Notes under the pieces: model-generated | The model's database searches: none | The model's input: only the letters and a program-made list of their open reading frames with translations | What the model was told of the DNA's origin: nothing | Program-made: the position numbers and the translations under genes | NCBI GenBank assembly: GCA_017854485.1 | Contig: JAFMHN010000001.1 | Span: 101,617-165,616 of the forward strand | Direction: 5' to 3' | DNA: 64,000 nt | Origin: Aquiluna sp. | GTDB taxonomy: Bacteria; Actinomycetota; Actinomycetes; Actinomycetales; Microbacteriaceae | In this document: piece after piece, positions 17,342 through 26,308 of the stretch | Layout: each line of letters starts with the position of its first letter | Position numbering within the stretch: position 1 is the stretch's first letter

Positions 17342-18607
17342 TTATCCGTCCAGGTAATCTCTGAGTAGTTGTGACCTTGATGGGTGACGAAGCTTTGACA
17401 TGGTCTTAGATTCGATCTGACGGATACGTTCACGAGTCACACCGAACTTCTCACCAATTTGATCCAGAGTCATCTGGACACCGTCTCCCAAACCGAAGCG
17501 GGACCTAATTACCCCAGCCTCTCTTGGGTGAAGGCTATCGAGAACTCTCTCAAGCTCCTGCTGGAGCATGGTGAAGCCGACTGCATCCGCTGGCACTACC
17601 GCCTCGGTGTCCTCAATCAGGTCACCGAACTCGCTGTCGCCATCTTCTCCAAGCGGAGTGGAAAGGGAAATTGGCTCGCGACCATACTTCTGAACCTCAA
17701 CCACCTTCTCAGGTGTCATGTCCAATTCTGCAGCCAACTCCTCTGGGGTTGGCTCGCGGCCAAGGTCCTGAAGCAGCTGGCGCTGAACACGGGCCAACTT
17801 GTTAATGACCTCAACCATGTGGACTGGAATACGAATAGTTCTTGCCTGGTCTGCCATGGCTCGCGTAATCGCCTGACGAATCCACCAGGTTGCGTATGTC
17901 GAAAACTTGAAGCCCTTCGTGTAGTCAAACTTCTCTACGGCACGGATTAGCCCGAGGTTACCCTCTTGAATCAGATCCAAAAACTGCATTCCGCGACCGG
18001 TGTAACGCTTGGCGAGTGAAACAACCAGACGAAGGTTAGCCTCGAGCAGGTGTGACTTTGAGCGCTTGCCGTCCTTTACAACCCAGTTCAGGTCACGTCG
18101 GTCAGCCGGAGCAAGGTTTTTATCGGTGGCAAGCTTCTCTTCTGCAAACAGACCAGCCTCAATGCGCTTTGCTAGCTCTACCTCAAGCTCAGCATTAAGC
18201 AGCGCCACCTTACCGATTTGCTTCAGGTAGTCCTTGACCGGGTCAGCCGTCGCACCAGTAATGGTTAGGTTCTGGACCGGGATGTCGTCTTCGTCATCCT
18301 TGATTACAAGTGCGTCGGTTGGAAGCTCAATAACACCGGTTGTTGGTTCAGCGTCATCAGCTGTTAGGTCCACCGCAGCGGCAGCCTCAGAAACAATGTC
18401 TTCCACCGAGTCGGTGACCTTTGATTTGGCGGCCTTTGTTGTGGCCTTGGCTGGTGCCTTCTTGACCAGTGCAGGCTTGGCAGCCTTTGTGGCCGCAGGC
18501 TTCTTGTCCGCAGCTACCTTCTTAGGTGCTGCCGCCTTCTTTGGAGCAGCCTTGACTGCACCTGTGGTGGCGGATTCTTTGGCTTTCGCCTTGGACGCTG
18601 TAGCGAT
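17342..18607 (-). CDS. sigA: primary RNA polymerase sigma factor
   Basis: Group 1 sigma-70 factor. Region 1.2 is at [18 protein letters not shown], region 2 includes [20 protein letters not shown], region 3 contains [15 protein letters not shown], and region 4.2 ends [17 protein letters not shown]. Upstream of the first canonical start (GTG at 18406) the frame stays open for about 67 more codons rich in Lys and Ala, as in the N-terminus of other actinobacterial SigA proteins, up to a TAG at 18619-18617. No ATG, GTG or TTG lies in that extension. The ATC at 18607, 5 nt after GAGGA, is the best candidate start and gives 421 residues. The product is certain; the start is not. Confidence 0.9.
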   Translation of the reverse strand: MATASKAKAKESATTGAVKAAPKKAAAPKKVAADKKPAATKAAKPALVKKAPAKATTKAAKSKVTDSVEDIVSEAAAAVDLTADDAEPTTGVIELPTDALVIKDDEDDIPVQNLTITGATADPVKDYLKQIGKVALLNAELEVELAKRIEAGLFAEEKLATDKNLAPADRRDLNWVVKDGKRSKSHLLEANLRLVVSLAKRYTGRGMQFLDLIQEGNLGLIRAVEKFDYTKGFKFSTYATWWIRQAITRAMADQARTIRIPVHMVEVINKLARVQRQLLQDLGREPTPEELAAELDMTPEKVVEVQKYGREPISLSTPLGEDGDSEFGDLIEDTEAVVPADAVGFTMLQQELERVLDSLHPREAGVIRSRFGLGDGVQMTLDQIGEKFGVTRERIRQIESKTMSKLRHPSRSQLLRDYLDG

Positions 18608-18612
18608 GATAT

Positions 18613-18635
18613 TCCTCTATCTCGGGCAGACTTTA
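18613..18635 (-). promoter_or_regulatory. sigA -10 and SD
   Basis: Minus-strand TAAAGT (18635-18630) would start transcription near 18623, giving a leader of about 15 nt. That leader holds AGAGGA (18618-18613), 5 nt before the proposed ATC start. A TTGACA lies at 18647-18642 but is too close to that -10 to be its -35. Confidence 0.4.
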
Positions 18636-18728
18636 AACCCTTGTCAAGTCGAAGGACCTGAAAGGGTTTCCCTCTAGTATGCCACTAAATACGCGGCAAT
18701 ACAGCTAAAACACGAAATTAGCGCCGAT

Positions 18729-19634
18729 TTATTCCTGATCATCGGTGTTGTTTCGCATCGTTGTCAGGTACTTCTCAAGCTCATCGGCCAATTCGTCCAC
18801 GGTGGGCGGCTCTCCGGAAGGCTTACCAATCGGAGCCCTAGACGGCCCCTGAGACCCTGATGAGTACCCCTGTTCAAGAGTCTGAACCAGCTTCGCTAAC
18901 TCCGCGTTGTCAGCGATCTGCGCTTCCACCTTCGCGGCAAATTCGTTAGCAGCATCGCGAAGGTCATCAGATGGGAAGACCAAGCCGGTCGCGGCACTGA
19001 TTAGCTCTAGTCCACTGAGGGCCGCGTTTGGAACCTCGTTCTCGGCCAAATAGTGCGGCACAAGAAGCACAAACCCGGCCGTCGCAACAAAACTGGCACT
19101 GAGGCGATATTCCAAAAGGTGTGTCACGTTTCCAGGCACTTGGGTTTGAGGTTTCCACTCTGAGAACCTCTGAATCATGTCAGCGCGATTACCAGAGACG
19201 GTAACGCCAGCGGGTCTTGTGTGAGGAATCGGGAACGGGATCGAGTGCACCCAGGTGAAGTTCTTGACCTGATATTTTCTGATTAGCTCAAGAATTGAGC
19301 TTGCAAATCGCTCCCACCTAAGATCCGGCTCGTAGCCCTCCAGCAGCAAGAATGGCTGCTGAGCCTCATCGAAGACCAGATGGACAGCCAGTGACGGAGG
19401 TTCGTAGGACTCGATGTGGTCCTTCTCAAAATAGAGTGAAGGTCTCCTTGATCGGTAGTCAAGGAATTCGTCGTTGTCAAAACGGACTATCTCCTCTGAG
19501 TCCAGCTGACCAAAAAGGTGTGTTGATAGTTGAGACACAGTCTGGCCCGCGTCACTAAAGCCGTTTATTAGCGCCACCATTGGAAGCCCGCTAGGGACTT
19601 CTGGCTGCCCAATAATCTTGTATGACGCTTCCAC
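18729..19634 (-). CDS. PAC2 family protein
   Basis: A 301-residue protein of the PAC2 (proteasome assembly chaperone 2-like) family, similar to actinobacterial proteins encoded near sigA. Conserved stretches are LINGFSDAGQTVSQL, FDNDEFLDYRSRRP, HSIPFPIPHTRP and VPHYLAENEVPNAALSGLELIS. The C-terminus is a Ser/Gly/Pro linker and an acidic helix. Its role in bacteria is not established; no proteasome gene is present in this window. The GTG start at 19634 is 6 nt after a -10 (TACTAT), predicting a leaderless mRNA. It is divergent from pepA. Confidence 0.85.
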   Translation of the reverse strand: MEASYKIIGQPEVPSGLPMVALINGFSDAGQTVSQLSTHLFGQLDSEEIVRFDNDEFLDYRSRRPSLYFEKDHIESYEPPSLAVHLVFDEAQQPFLLLEGYEPDLRWERFASSILELIRKYQVKNFTWVHSIPFPIPHTRPAGVTVSGNRADMIQRFSEWKPQTQVPGNVTHLLEYRLSASFVATAGFVLLVPHYLAENEVPNAALSGLELISAATGLVFPSDDLRDAANEFAAKVEAQIADNAELAKLVQTLEQGYSSGSQGPSRAPIGKPSGEPPTVDELADELEKYLTTMRNNTDDQE

Positions 19635-19640
19635 AAAACA

Positions 19641-19659
19641 ATAGTAACCGACCTAAACT
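19641..19659. promoter_or_regulatory. back-to-back leaderless promoters for PAC2 and pepA
   Basis: Minus-strand TACTAT (19646-19641) ends 6 nt before the PAC2 GTG. Plus-strand TAAACT (19654-19659) ends 7 nt before the pepA ATG at 19667. Only 7 bp separate the two hexamers, so polymerase occupancy must be mutually exclusive. Confidence 0.55.
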
Positions 19660-19666
19660 TGTGGCC

Positions 19667-21064
19667 ATGCACACTATCTCGGTCAGCACAATATCTACCC
19701 CCGCCACCCATGTCGCAGCTGCTCTCACGGACACCGGACCACAGGGCTTGGCCGCAAACATCACCAAGGACACCCTTGAGCACTTCGGTGCTCTGAGCAA
19801 GCCTGAGCAGGTGACCCGAATTCCCGGAGAATCCTCCACATTTCTTATGGTCGGATGCGGTGCTGAGATCAACTATCGAAATTTCGCAGCAGCCGCGGTT
19901 CGCTCTGCAAAGGACCTAGTCGAATTGGTGATTGACCTGACTCTGGCAAGCGATAGTGAGATTCTAGAAGCGGCTGAAGGAGCTGCACTAGGGGTTGAAA
20001 CACCGAACAGCTACAAGGCGAGCAAAACCAAGCTGCAGACAGTGACCCTGATGGTCAAGCCAGAATTTGAATCGCTAGAGATTGAACCGGCTATCCAGAT
20101 CGCTACTCAGGTGGTCAATGCACGAGAACTTATAAACACTCCGGCCAATGATCTCTGGCCGCAAAAACTTGCGGAGACAGCTGCCAACCACGCAAAGCAC
20201 CTACCAATCGAAGTTGAGATTTGGGACGAGGAGCGTCTAGTAGAAGAAAACTGCGGCGGCATACTTGGGGTTGGGCGCGGCTCAGTGAGGCCACCGCGAC
20301 TAGTAAAAATGACCTACCGCGGCGGATCCAAGCACCTTGGCCTAGTCGGTAAGGGCATAACTTTTGACACTGGTGGGCTTTCCTTGAAACCCGCCGAATC
20401 AATGGTCGGAATGAAGTACGACATGGCCGGTGCAGCCACCGTAATGGCAGCCATTCTCGCAATTGCCCAGCAACAGATTCCGGTTACGGTGACAGCGATT
20501 ATGTGCTTGGCCGAGAACATGCCATCCGGCCAGGCAACAAGGCCTGGCGATGTCCTCAAAATGAGAAACGGCAAGACAGTCGAGGTGCTTAACACGGACG
20601 CTGAGGGTCGGCTGGTCCTAGGAGACGGTCTTACCGTTCTAGCCGAACTGAACCCAGACCACATAGTAGATGTAGCAACGCTGACTGGAGCGGCAACAAT
20701 TGCTCTGGGTAACCGATATGCCGGACTCATGGGACGGGGCTCGGCAATAGAGCGCGTGAAAGAGGCCGGCACCCAGGTGGGAGAGCTGATCTGGGAGATG
20801 CCACTTCCCGAAGAGCTGCGCCCACTGCTTGATTCAGACTTGGCAGATATCGCGAATGTGAAGATAGGCAATCGAGCCGGCGGCATGCTGATAGCCGGAT
20901 GGTTCCTGAGCGAATTTGTTGCCGAGGATGCCTCCTGGGCACATCTTGATATTGCCGGCCCGGCCAATAATGACAGCGCTCCCTATGGGGTTGTGCCAAA
21001 GGGTGCCTCCGGAGTTGCGATTCGCACGCTTGTGCAGCTCGCGCAAAACCTTGCTGATAAGTAG
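19667..21064 (+). CDS. pepA: leucyl aminopeptidase (M17)
   Basis: A 465-residue cytosolic dizinc aminopeptidase that removes N-terminal residues from peptides. The metal and catalytic segments are VGKGITFDTGGLSLKP (Lys and Asp ligands), KYDMAGAATVM, and the family signature NTDAEGRLVLGDGL. An in-frame ATG exists 15 codons upstream (19622), but it lies inside the divergent PAC2 gene. The ATG at 19667 begins MHTISVS and sits 7 nt after a -10, so it is preferred. A short hairpin and T-run separate it from lpdA. Confidence 0.95.
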   Translation: MHTISVSTISTPATHVAAALTDTGPQGLAANITKDTLEHFGALSKPEQVTRIPGESSTFLMVGCGAEINYRNFAAAAVRSAKDLVELVIDLTLASDSEILEAAEGAALGVETPNSYKASKTKLQTVTLMVKPEFESLEIEPAIQIATQVVNARELINTPANDLWPQKLAETAANHAKHLPIEVEIWDEERLVEENCGGILGVGRGSVRPPRLVKMTYRGGSKHLGLVGKGITFDTGGLSLKPAESMVGMKYDMAGAATVMAAILAIAQQQIPVTVTAIMCLAENMPSGQATRPGDVLKMRNGKTVEVLNTDAEGRLVLGDGLTVLAELNPDHIVDVATLTGAATIALGNRYAGLMGRGSAIERVKEAGTQVGELIWEMPLPEELRPLLDSDLADIANVKIGNRAGGMLIAGWFLSEFVAEDASWAHLDIAGPANNDSAPYGVVPKGASGVAIRTLVQLAQNLADK

Positions 21065-21077
21065 GTAGTAGACTTCT

Positions 21078-21101
21078 GCGGGTAATAGGCCGCGTTTTTT
21101 T
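21078..21101 (+). terminator. weak terminator or attenuator between pepA and lpdA
   Basis: GCGG (21078-21081) pairs with CCGC (21090-21093), followed by G and seven T. The 4-bp stem is short, so readthrough into lpdA is likely. Confidence 0.3.
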
Positions 21102-21110
21102 GGAGCTAAA

Positions 21111-22484
21111 TTGGCAGAGAATACTTTTGACCTTGTAATCCTTGGCAGCGGAAGTGGTGGCTACGCCGCCGCTTTGCGCGGAGCCCAACTTGGATTATCC
21201 GTTGCGCTAATCGAAAAGGACAAGCTCGGCGGCACCTGCCTACACCGCGGCTGTATCCCGACTAAAGCGCTATTGCACTCTGCTGAGGTAGCCGACACCA
21301 CAAAAGAGGCTGCGCACTACGGCGTGACCGCTGCCTTCCAGGGCATCGACATGGTCCAGGTAAATAAGTACCGCGACTCAATTGTTGACAAGCTTTATAA
21401 GGGACTAACCGGACTGGTTGGTTCAAAGAACATTACTTCGATTCAAGGCGAGGGTCGCCTGACCGGACCCAAGACCGTCACTGTCGGTAGTGAGACCTAC
21501 ACCGGCAAAAACGTTCTCTTAGCCACTGGATCTGTAACAAAGACCCTAGGAATCGAAATTGGTGGCCGAGTAATCACCAGCGACCAGGCGCTTCAGATGG
21601 ACTGGGTTCCTCAGAAGGTTGCCATTCTCGGCGGCGGCGTTATCGGAGTTGAGTTTGCATCAATCTGGCGCTCTTTCGGCGCAGAGGTCACCATTATCGA
21701 AGGCCTTGACCGACTCGTGCCAAATGAAGATCCAGCGATGAGCAAGGGCCTGGAGCGCGCCTACAAGAAGCGCGGTATCGATTTCAAACTAGGAAACAAA
21801 TTCAAGCAGGTCACCCAGAATGAAGCTGGCGTCACTGTAGAGCTGGAGTCAGGCGATTCGGTGCAGGCAGACATTCTGCTGGTAGCCGTGGGACGTGGAC
21901 CAAACGCCACCGGCTTTGGCTTCGAAGAGCAGGGCATCGCAATGGAGCGCGGCTGGGTCCTGACCAACGACCGCCTAGAAACCAATGTTCCTGGCGTTTA
22001 TGCAGCAGGAGACATCGTCCCAGGATTGCAGTTGGCCCACAGGGGCTTCATGCAGGGAATTTTTGTCGCTGAGGAAATTGCTGGCCTCAATCCAATAGTT
22101 GTCGACGAGATGGGCATCCCACGCGTCACCTACTGCGAGCCAGAAATTGCTTCAGTGGGACTCACAGAAGCTCAGGCCAAGGAAAAATTTGGCGCTGACA
22201 AGGTTTCGATTTACGAATACAACCTAGCCGGAAACGGCAAGAGCAACATCCTGGGTACTGCTGGAGTAATCAAGCTAATCCGTGAGGTGAATGGACCGGT
22301 AATCGGTTTCCACATGATCGGATCTCGGGCCGGAGAGCAGGTCGGCGAAGCACAGCTAATTGTGAACTGGGAGGCATATCCTGAGGATGTGGCACCACTT
22401 ATTCACGCCCACCCGACCATGAATGAAGCTATCGGAGAGGCCCACCTGGCGCTTGCCGGTAAGCCGCTTCACGCACACGCTTAA
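21111..22484 (+). CDS. lpdA: dihydrolipoyl dehydrogenase (E3)
   Basis: A 457-residue flavoprotein that reoxidises dihydrolipoyl groups of the pyruvate and 2-oxoglutarate dehydrogenase complexes with NAD+. The FAD-binding motif is GSGSGGYAAA, the redox disulfide is GGTCLHRGCIP, the NAD-binding motif is GGGVIGVEFA, and the C-terminal catalytic His-Glu pair is in HAHPTMNEAIGE. Start: TTG with GGAG 5 nt upstream. It is 27 bp upstream of the E2 gene and belongs to the lpdA-E2-lipB-lipA block, so enzyme and cofactor attachment are encoded together. Confidence 0.97.
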   Translation: MAENTFDLVILGSGSGGYAAALRGAQLGLSVALIEKDKLGGTCLHRGCIPTKALLHSAEVADTTKEAAHYGVTAAFQGIDMVQVNKYRDSIVDKLYKGLTGLVGSKNITSIQGEGRLTGPKTVTVGSETYTGKNVLLATGSVTKTLGIEIGGRVITSDQALQMDWVPQKVAILGGGVIGVEFASIWRSFGAEVTIIEGLDRLVPNEDPAMSKGLERAYKKRGIDFKLGNKFKQVTQNEAGVTVELESGDSVQADILLVAVGRGPNATGFGFEEQGIAMERGWVLTNDRLETNVPGVYAAGDIVPGLQLAHRGFMQGIFVAEEIAGLNPIVVDEMGIPRVTYCEPEIASVGLTEAQAKEKFGADKVSIYEYNLAGNGKSNILGTAGVIKLIREVNGPVIGFHMIGSRAGEQVGEAQLIVNWEAYPEDVAPLIHAHPTMNEAIGEAHLALAGKPLHAHA

Positions 22485-22511
22485 TAAGACAAGGACAGTT
22501 AGGTAAGAACG

Positions 22512-23882
22512 ATGAGTGAAGTAACACTTCCTGCACTGGGTGAATCAGTCACCGAGGGAACAGTGACCCGCTGGCTTAAGAATGTTGGCGACACTGTGGC
22601 TGTTGATGAGCCACTGGTTGAAGTATCCACAGACAAGGTTGACACGGAGATCCCGTCCCCGTTCGCTGGAACGCTTCAGCAAATCATGGTTCAAGAAGAT
22701 GAGACTGTAGCCGTCGGCGCTGTACTAGCGGTTATCGGTGAGGGCGCCGCTCCTGCCGCCGCGGCCGCAGAACCTGCAGCTCCTGTTGCTGCCGCTCCTA
22801 TTGCTGAGGCCCCTGCCGCTCCTGTTGCTCCCGCACCTGTTGTTCCCGCACCTGTTGTTCCCGCACCTGTTGCTGAGGCACCTGTTGCCGCTCCTGCAGC
22901 TCCCGCTCCTGTTGCTGAGGCACCTGTTGCTCCCGCAGCTCCGGCTCCTGTCGCTGCTGCTCCTGTTGCAGCTGCTGCACCAGTAGCCGTTCCTAATAAT
23001 GACTCCAGCTACGTAACGCCGATCGTTCGCAAGTTGGCGGCCGAAAAGGGAATTGACCTAGCGTCCGTAAAGGGCACCGGGGTCGGAGGCAGAATCCGCA
23101 AGGAAGACCTAGCTGCAACTCAGGGATCTTCACAAGCTAGCTACAGCCCAGAGCCTGCATCGCCGTTGCGTGGCACAGTCGTCCCGATGTCAAGACTTCG
23201 CAAGGTCTTGGCAGAGCGAGCCGTTGCCTCTATGCAGCAAAGTGCTCAGCTGACATCAGTGGTCGAGGTGGACGTCACCAAGGTTGCAAACCTGCGGACC
23301 AGAATCCAAGCGGAGTTCACCCAGAAAGCCGGCACCAAGCTTTCGTTCATGCCGTTCTTTACGCTTGCCGCAGCCGAGGCTTTGGCCGCGAACCCAGTTA
23401 TTAACAGCACCGTTGAAGACACCAACATCGTCTACCACGGACAGGACAACCTGTCCTTTGCCGTCGAGACCGAGCGCGGTCTTCTGACACCAGTGATCAA
23501 GAACGCTTCGTCTTTGACAATCGCACAGCTAGCGCAGTCAATTGCCGACATGGCCGAGCGAACCCGAAACAACCAACTGACACCCGATGAGCTGTCGGGT
23601 GGAACATTCACGCTGACCAACACTGGCAGTCGTGGTGCTTTGTTCGACACCCCGGTTGTGTTCCTGCCGCAGTCTGCCATTCTCGGCACCGGAATCGTCA
23701 CGAAGCGTGCCGCCGTTGTCAAGGACCAGGACGGCAATGATGCGATTGCGATTCGTTCGATGGTTTACCTGGCACTGAGCTACGACCACCGCATCATCGA
23801 TGGTGCAGACGCCTCACGTTACCTAATGGCTGTCAAGGCAAGGTTGGAAGACGGTCAGTTCGAATCAGTACTGGGAATCTAG
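22512..23882 (+). CDS. sucB: dihydrolipoyl acyltransferase (E2) of a 2-oxoacid dehydrogenase complex
   Basis: A 456-residue E2 protein. Residues 1-75 form one lipoyl domain with the modified Lys in VSTDKVDTE. Residues about 76-160 are a long Ala/Pro/Val linker. The peripheral subunit-binding domain begins at VTPIVRKLAAEKGID, with GTGVGGRIRKEDL. The catalytic domain ends with YDHRIIDGADASRYL (HxxxDG). Actinobacteria use this E2 (DlaT/SucB type) with AceE and sometimes with the 2-oxoglutarate E1, so the acyl group is acetyl and possibly succinyl. Neighbours lpdA, lipB and lipA supply E3 and lipoylation. aceE is at 40 kb. Confidence 0.93.
   Translation: MSEVTLPALGESVTEGTVTRWLKNVGDTVAVDEPLVEVSTDKVDTEIPSPFAGTLQQIMVQEDETVAVGAVLAVIGEGAAPAAAAAEPAAPVAAAPIAEAPAAPVAPAPVVPAPVVPAPVAEAPVAAPAAPAPVAEAPVAPAAPAPVAAAPVAAAAPVAVPNNDSSYVTPIVRKLAAEKGIDLASVKGTGVGGRIRKEDLAATQGSSQASYSPEPASPLRGTVVPMSRLRKVLAERAVASMQQSAQLTSVVEVDVTKVANLRTRIQAEFTQKAGTKLSFMPFFTLAAAEALAANPVINSTVEDTNIVYHGQDNLSFAVETERGLLTPVIKNASSLTIAQLAQSIADMAERTRNNQLTPDELSGGTFTLTNTGSRGALFDTPVVFLPQSAILGTGIVTKRAAVVKDQDGNDAIAIRSMVYLALSYDHRIIDGADASRYLMAVKARLEDGQFESVLGI
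22780..22985 (+). repeat. tandem coding repeat for the Ala/Pro linker of E2
   Basis: Imperfect short repeats, including three consecutive 15-bp units of the form cccgcacctgttgtt, encode alternating PAPV and AEAPVA blocks. Such linkers are flexible swinging arms for the lipoyl domain. The DNA repeat could allow length variation between strains. Confidence 0.7.
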
Positions 23883-23909
23883 TCGCCCCATTGCCAAGAG
23901 ATAGAAGCT

Positions 23910-24545
23910 ATGCCTGAATTTCAAAGGATTAGCTTCGCGCCGGAGTTTCTCGACTATCAAGCTGGCATGGACCTCCAGCAACGTGTCCACGCTGACGTAG
24001 TAGGCAATAAGACGCCGAATACCGTCTTGCTCTTGGAGCACTCCCCTGTTTACACGGCCGGAAAGAGAACTGAGGAACACGAGCTCCCTGACGACGGTTC
24101 TGCGTTTTATGAAACAAACCGTGGCGGGAAAATTACCTGGCATGGCCCCGGCCAACTCGTCGGCTATCCGATCATGCACTTGCCGCAACCAATTGATGTT
24201 GTTGCCTACGTTCGATGGCTGGAGGAAGTGCTAATTCAGGTGATAGCAAACTTCGGAGTTGTCGGGCAAAGAGTTCAGAAGCGAACTGGGGTTTGGGTTG
24301 AAACCGACTCTGGTTTAGAAAAAGTCGCGGCCATTGGCATTCGAATAAGCGAGAAGGTCACGATGCATGGCTTCGCCTTGAACTGCAACAACAGCCTCGA
24401 GCCATACGAGCACATTGTCGCCTGCGGAATTGATGATGCGAGGACCACGACACTTTCACGTTTGACCGGAACTGAAATAACTCCGCTTCAAGCAGCTACG
24501 CTTGTAGAGCAGTTGATGGGAGATATACCGAATGCCAGAGCATAA
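23910..24545 (+). CDS. lipB: octanoyl-[ACP]:protein N-octanoyltransferase
   Basis: A 211-residue enzyme that moves octanoyl groups from ACP to lipoyl-domain lysines. Conserved motifs: [17 protein letters not shown], the catalytic Lys in KVAAIGIRI and the catalytic Cys in HIVACGI. Family length is normal. The ATG is 27 bp after the E2 stop and its 3' end overlaps lipA by 14 bp. With lipA it completes lipoate assembly for the E2 encoded just upstream. Confidence 0.96.
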   Translation: MPEFQRISFAPEFLDYQAGMDLQQRVHADVVGNKTPNTVLLLEHSPVYTAGKRTEEHELPDDGSAFYETNRGGKITWHGPGQLVGYPIMHLPQPIDVVAYVRWLEEVLIQVIANFGVVGQRVQKRTGVWVETDSGLEKVAAIGIRISEKVTMHGFALNCNNSLEPYEHIVACGIDDARTTTLSRLTGTEITPLQAATLVEQLMGDIPNARA

Positions 24546-25524
24546 TCCAGACAGAAAACTTCTCCGCTTAGAGGTTAGAAACAGCACTGTGCCGATCGAG
24601 CGCAAACCTGAATGGATCCGCACCACTGCGAAAATGGGACCCGAATACCAGAAACTCCAGGGCCTAGTCAAGGAAAAGGAACTCCACACTGTTTGCCAGG
24701 AGGCAGGCTGTCCAAACATTTTCGAATGCTGGGAAGACAGGGAAGCCACCTTCCTAATCGGTGGTAGTCAGTGCACACGACGCTGTGATTTCTGCCAGAT
24801 CGACACCGGAAAACCAGCTGCTTTCGATGCTGATGAGCCTAGGAGAGTTGGCAAGTCGGTCAAGGAAATGGATCTTCGCTACGCGACGGTAACCGGAGTG
24901 GCCCGCGACGACCTTCCTGACGAAGGAGCCTGGCTCTATGCCGAGACAATTCGTCAAATCCACAAGAAGTCGCCTGGAACCGGCGTTGAGATTCTGATTC
25001 CCGACTTTTCGGGACGGCCGGAGCTGCTGCAGAAGGTATTCGATGCCAAACCACAGGTTTTTGCCCACAATGTTGAGACGGTTCCAAGAATCTTCAAGCG
25101 CATTCGTCCGGCCTTTACCTACGAACGCTCGCTTGACGTTCTAACTCAAGGTCGAAATGCTGGCATGGTGACCAAGTCGAACCTCATCCTGGGCATGGGT
25201 GAGGAAATTCCTGAGGTGCTGCAAGCTCTGCAGGACCTTCACGACGCGGGAACTGACATCATCACAATTACTCAGTACCTGCGCCCCTCCCCTAGGCACC
25301 ACCCCGTAGAGCGTTGGGTGAAGCCGCAGGAGTTCGTAGAGCTTTCCCAAGCAGCTGAAGAAATCGGCTACCTGGGTGTTCTTGCCGGTCCACTTGTCCG
25401 TTCCAGCTATCGCGCCGGAAGACTATGGGCAAAATCAATGATTTCTAAGGGACGCGAGATTCCAGAAGAACTGAAGCACCTGGCAGACAAGGTCGAGTTC
25501 GCACAAGCAAGCGCCGTAGCCTGA
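24532..25524 (+). CDS. lipA: lipoyl synthase (radical SAM)
   Basis: A 330-residue radical SAM enzyme that inserts two sulfurs into protein-bound octanoyl chains. The auxiliary cluster motif [12 protein letters not shown] and the SAM-cluster motif CTRRCDFC are both intact. The C-terminal SSYRAG segment supplies the Ser ligand of the auxiliary cluster. The ATG lies within the last codons of lipB (14-bp overlap), indicating coupled translation. The next gene, DUF4191, has its own -10 immediately after the lipA stop. Confidence 0.97.
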   Translation: MPEHNPDRKLLRLEVRNSTVPIERKPEWIRTTAKMGPEYQKLQGLVKEKELHTVCQEAGCPNIFECWEDREATFLIGGSQCTRRCDFCQIDTGKPAAFDADEPRRVGKSVKEMDLRYATVTGVARDDLPDEGAWLYAETIRQIHKKSPGTGVEILIPDFSGRPELLQKVFDAKPQVFAHNVETVPRIFKRIRPAFTYERSLDVLTQGRNAGMVTKSNLILGMGEEIPEVLQALQDLHDAGTDIITITQYLRPSPRHHPVERWVKPQEFVELSQAAEEIGYLGVLAGPLVRSSYRAGRLWAKSMISKGREIPEELKHLADKVEFAQASAVA

Positions 25525-25525
25525 C

Positions 25526-25531
25526 TAAACT
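25526..25531 (+). promoter_or_regulatory. -10 element for DUF4191 (leaderless)
   Basis: TAAACT starts 1 nt after the lipA TGA and ends 6 nt before the GTG at 25538. Confidence 0.5.
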
Positions 25532-25537
25532 AGTTCT

Positions 25538-26236
25538 GTGGCTAAAGACAAGAAACCTCCAGGGCGCTTCAGACAGTTATGGCGCGTATATAAAGTAACT
25601 GCGAAATCGGATCCTTCGTCAGCTTGGCTGGCCGTGCTGGTTCTACTGCTCGGAATTGCAGTTGGACTCGGCGTTGGCTTCCTAACAAGTGGCGGCAGCA
25701 TATTCACCACAGTGCTGTGGGGCATTTCTGGCCTCATTACCGGCGTTCTGGTGGCCATGATTGTCATGAGCAACAAGGCCGAGAAGAATGCCTACATGCA
25801 AATCGAGGGCCAGTCAGGTGCCGTCGGCGCAGTGCTGGATTCTCAAATTCGCAGAGGTTGGCGAACCAGTCCAATGCCGGTCGCCATCAACGGCAGGAAC
25901 CGGGAAGCGGTCTATCGCATGATCGGTAGGCCAGGAGTGGTTCTAATTTCTGAAGGCTCCTCGGCAAAACTTCACCAGATGGTTGAGGATGAGGCTAGAA
26001 AGGTGCAGCGCGCTGCTACCGGAGCAACCGTGCACAAGGTTCACGTGGCTACAGATGGGTCAGGCGTGAGGCTGCACAAATTGCTCAAGCATGTCTACAA
26101 ACTCCCGAAGACGCTAAGTCGTTCGGAAGTAGCTGCGGTTTCAAACCGACTAGACGCACTTGGCTCACACGCGTCGGTTCCAATTCCAAAGGGAATTGAC
26201 CCAAACAAGGTTCGGGCACCAAAGCGCAAGGTTTAA
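25538..26236 (+). CDS. DUF4191 membrane protein
   Basis: A 232-residue protein of the DUF4191 family. A basic N-terminus (QLWRVYKVTAKSDPS) precedes two membrane spans at about residues 29-48 and 54-73. A cytosolic domain follows with the conserved RGWRTSPMPVAIN, GRPGVVLISEG and a basic C-terminal tail. Function is unknown. The lipA-DUF4191-glnA order is the same as in Mycobacterium tuberculosis. GTG start after a -10 at leaderless spacing. It precedes glnA by 72 bp, which hold the glnA control region. Confidence 0.85.
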   Translation: MAKDKKPPGRFRQLWRVYKVTAKSDPSSAWLAVLVLLLGIAVGLGVGFLTSGGSIFTTVLWGISGLITGVLVAMIVMSNKAEKNAYMQIEGQSGAVGAVLDSQIRRGWRTSPMPVAINGRNREAVYRMIGRPGVVLISEGSSAKLHQMVEDEARKVQRAATGATVHKVHVATDGSGVRLHKLLKHVYKLPKTLSRSEVAAVSNRLDALGSHASVPIPKGIDPNKVRAPKRKV

Positions 26237-26248
26237 CATTCCCGAAAC
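26233..26248 (+). promoter_or_regulatory. candidate GlnR-type half-site pair upstream of glnA
   Basis: TTAAC (26233-26237), six bases, then GAAAC (26244-26248) resembles the actinobacterial GlnR consensus gTnAC-n6-GaAAC. It lies about 60 bp before the glnA ATG and overlaps the DUF4191 stop. No GlnR gene is visible in the window, so the assignment is tentative. Possible -10 hexamers downstream are TAAATT (26259-26264) and TATTCA (26270-26275). Confidence 0.35.
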
Positions 26249-26308
26249 ATTGCAGCAGTAAATTTTCAGTATTCATATCGTCACTCGTGACAAAGGAGAT
26301 GGAGCACC

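Noticed and set aside
18406..18607. A frameshift as explanation for the missing sigA start
   Set aside because: No ATG, GTG or TTG with an SD occurs near the 5' end in either other frame, and the Lys/Ala-rich frame is continuous into SigA, so an odd start codon is simpler.
18234..18677. A 147-codon plus-strand frame, hydrophobic and Ala-rich, over the sigA N-terminus
   Set aside because: It is the complement of the Lys/Ala-rich SigA coding sequence; Lys codons read as Phe/Leu on the other strand, mimicking a membrane protein.
22738..22986. CRISPR-like or selfish repeat array
   Set aside because: The repeats are short, contiguous, in frame and encode the Ala/Pro linker of the E2 protein. There are no spacers.
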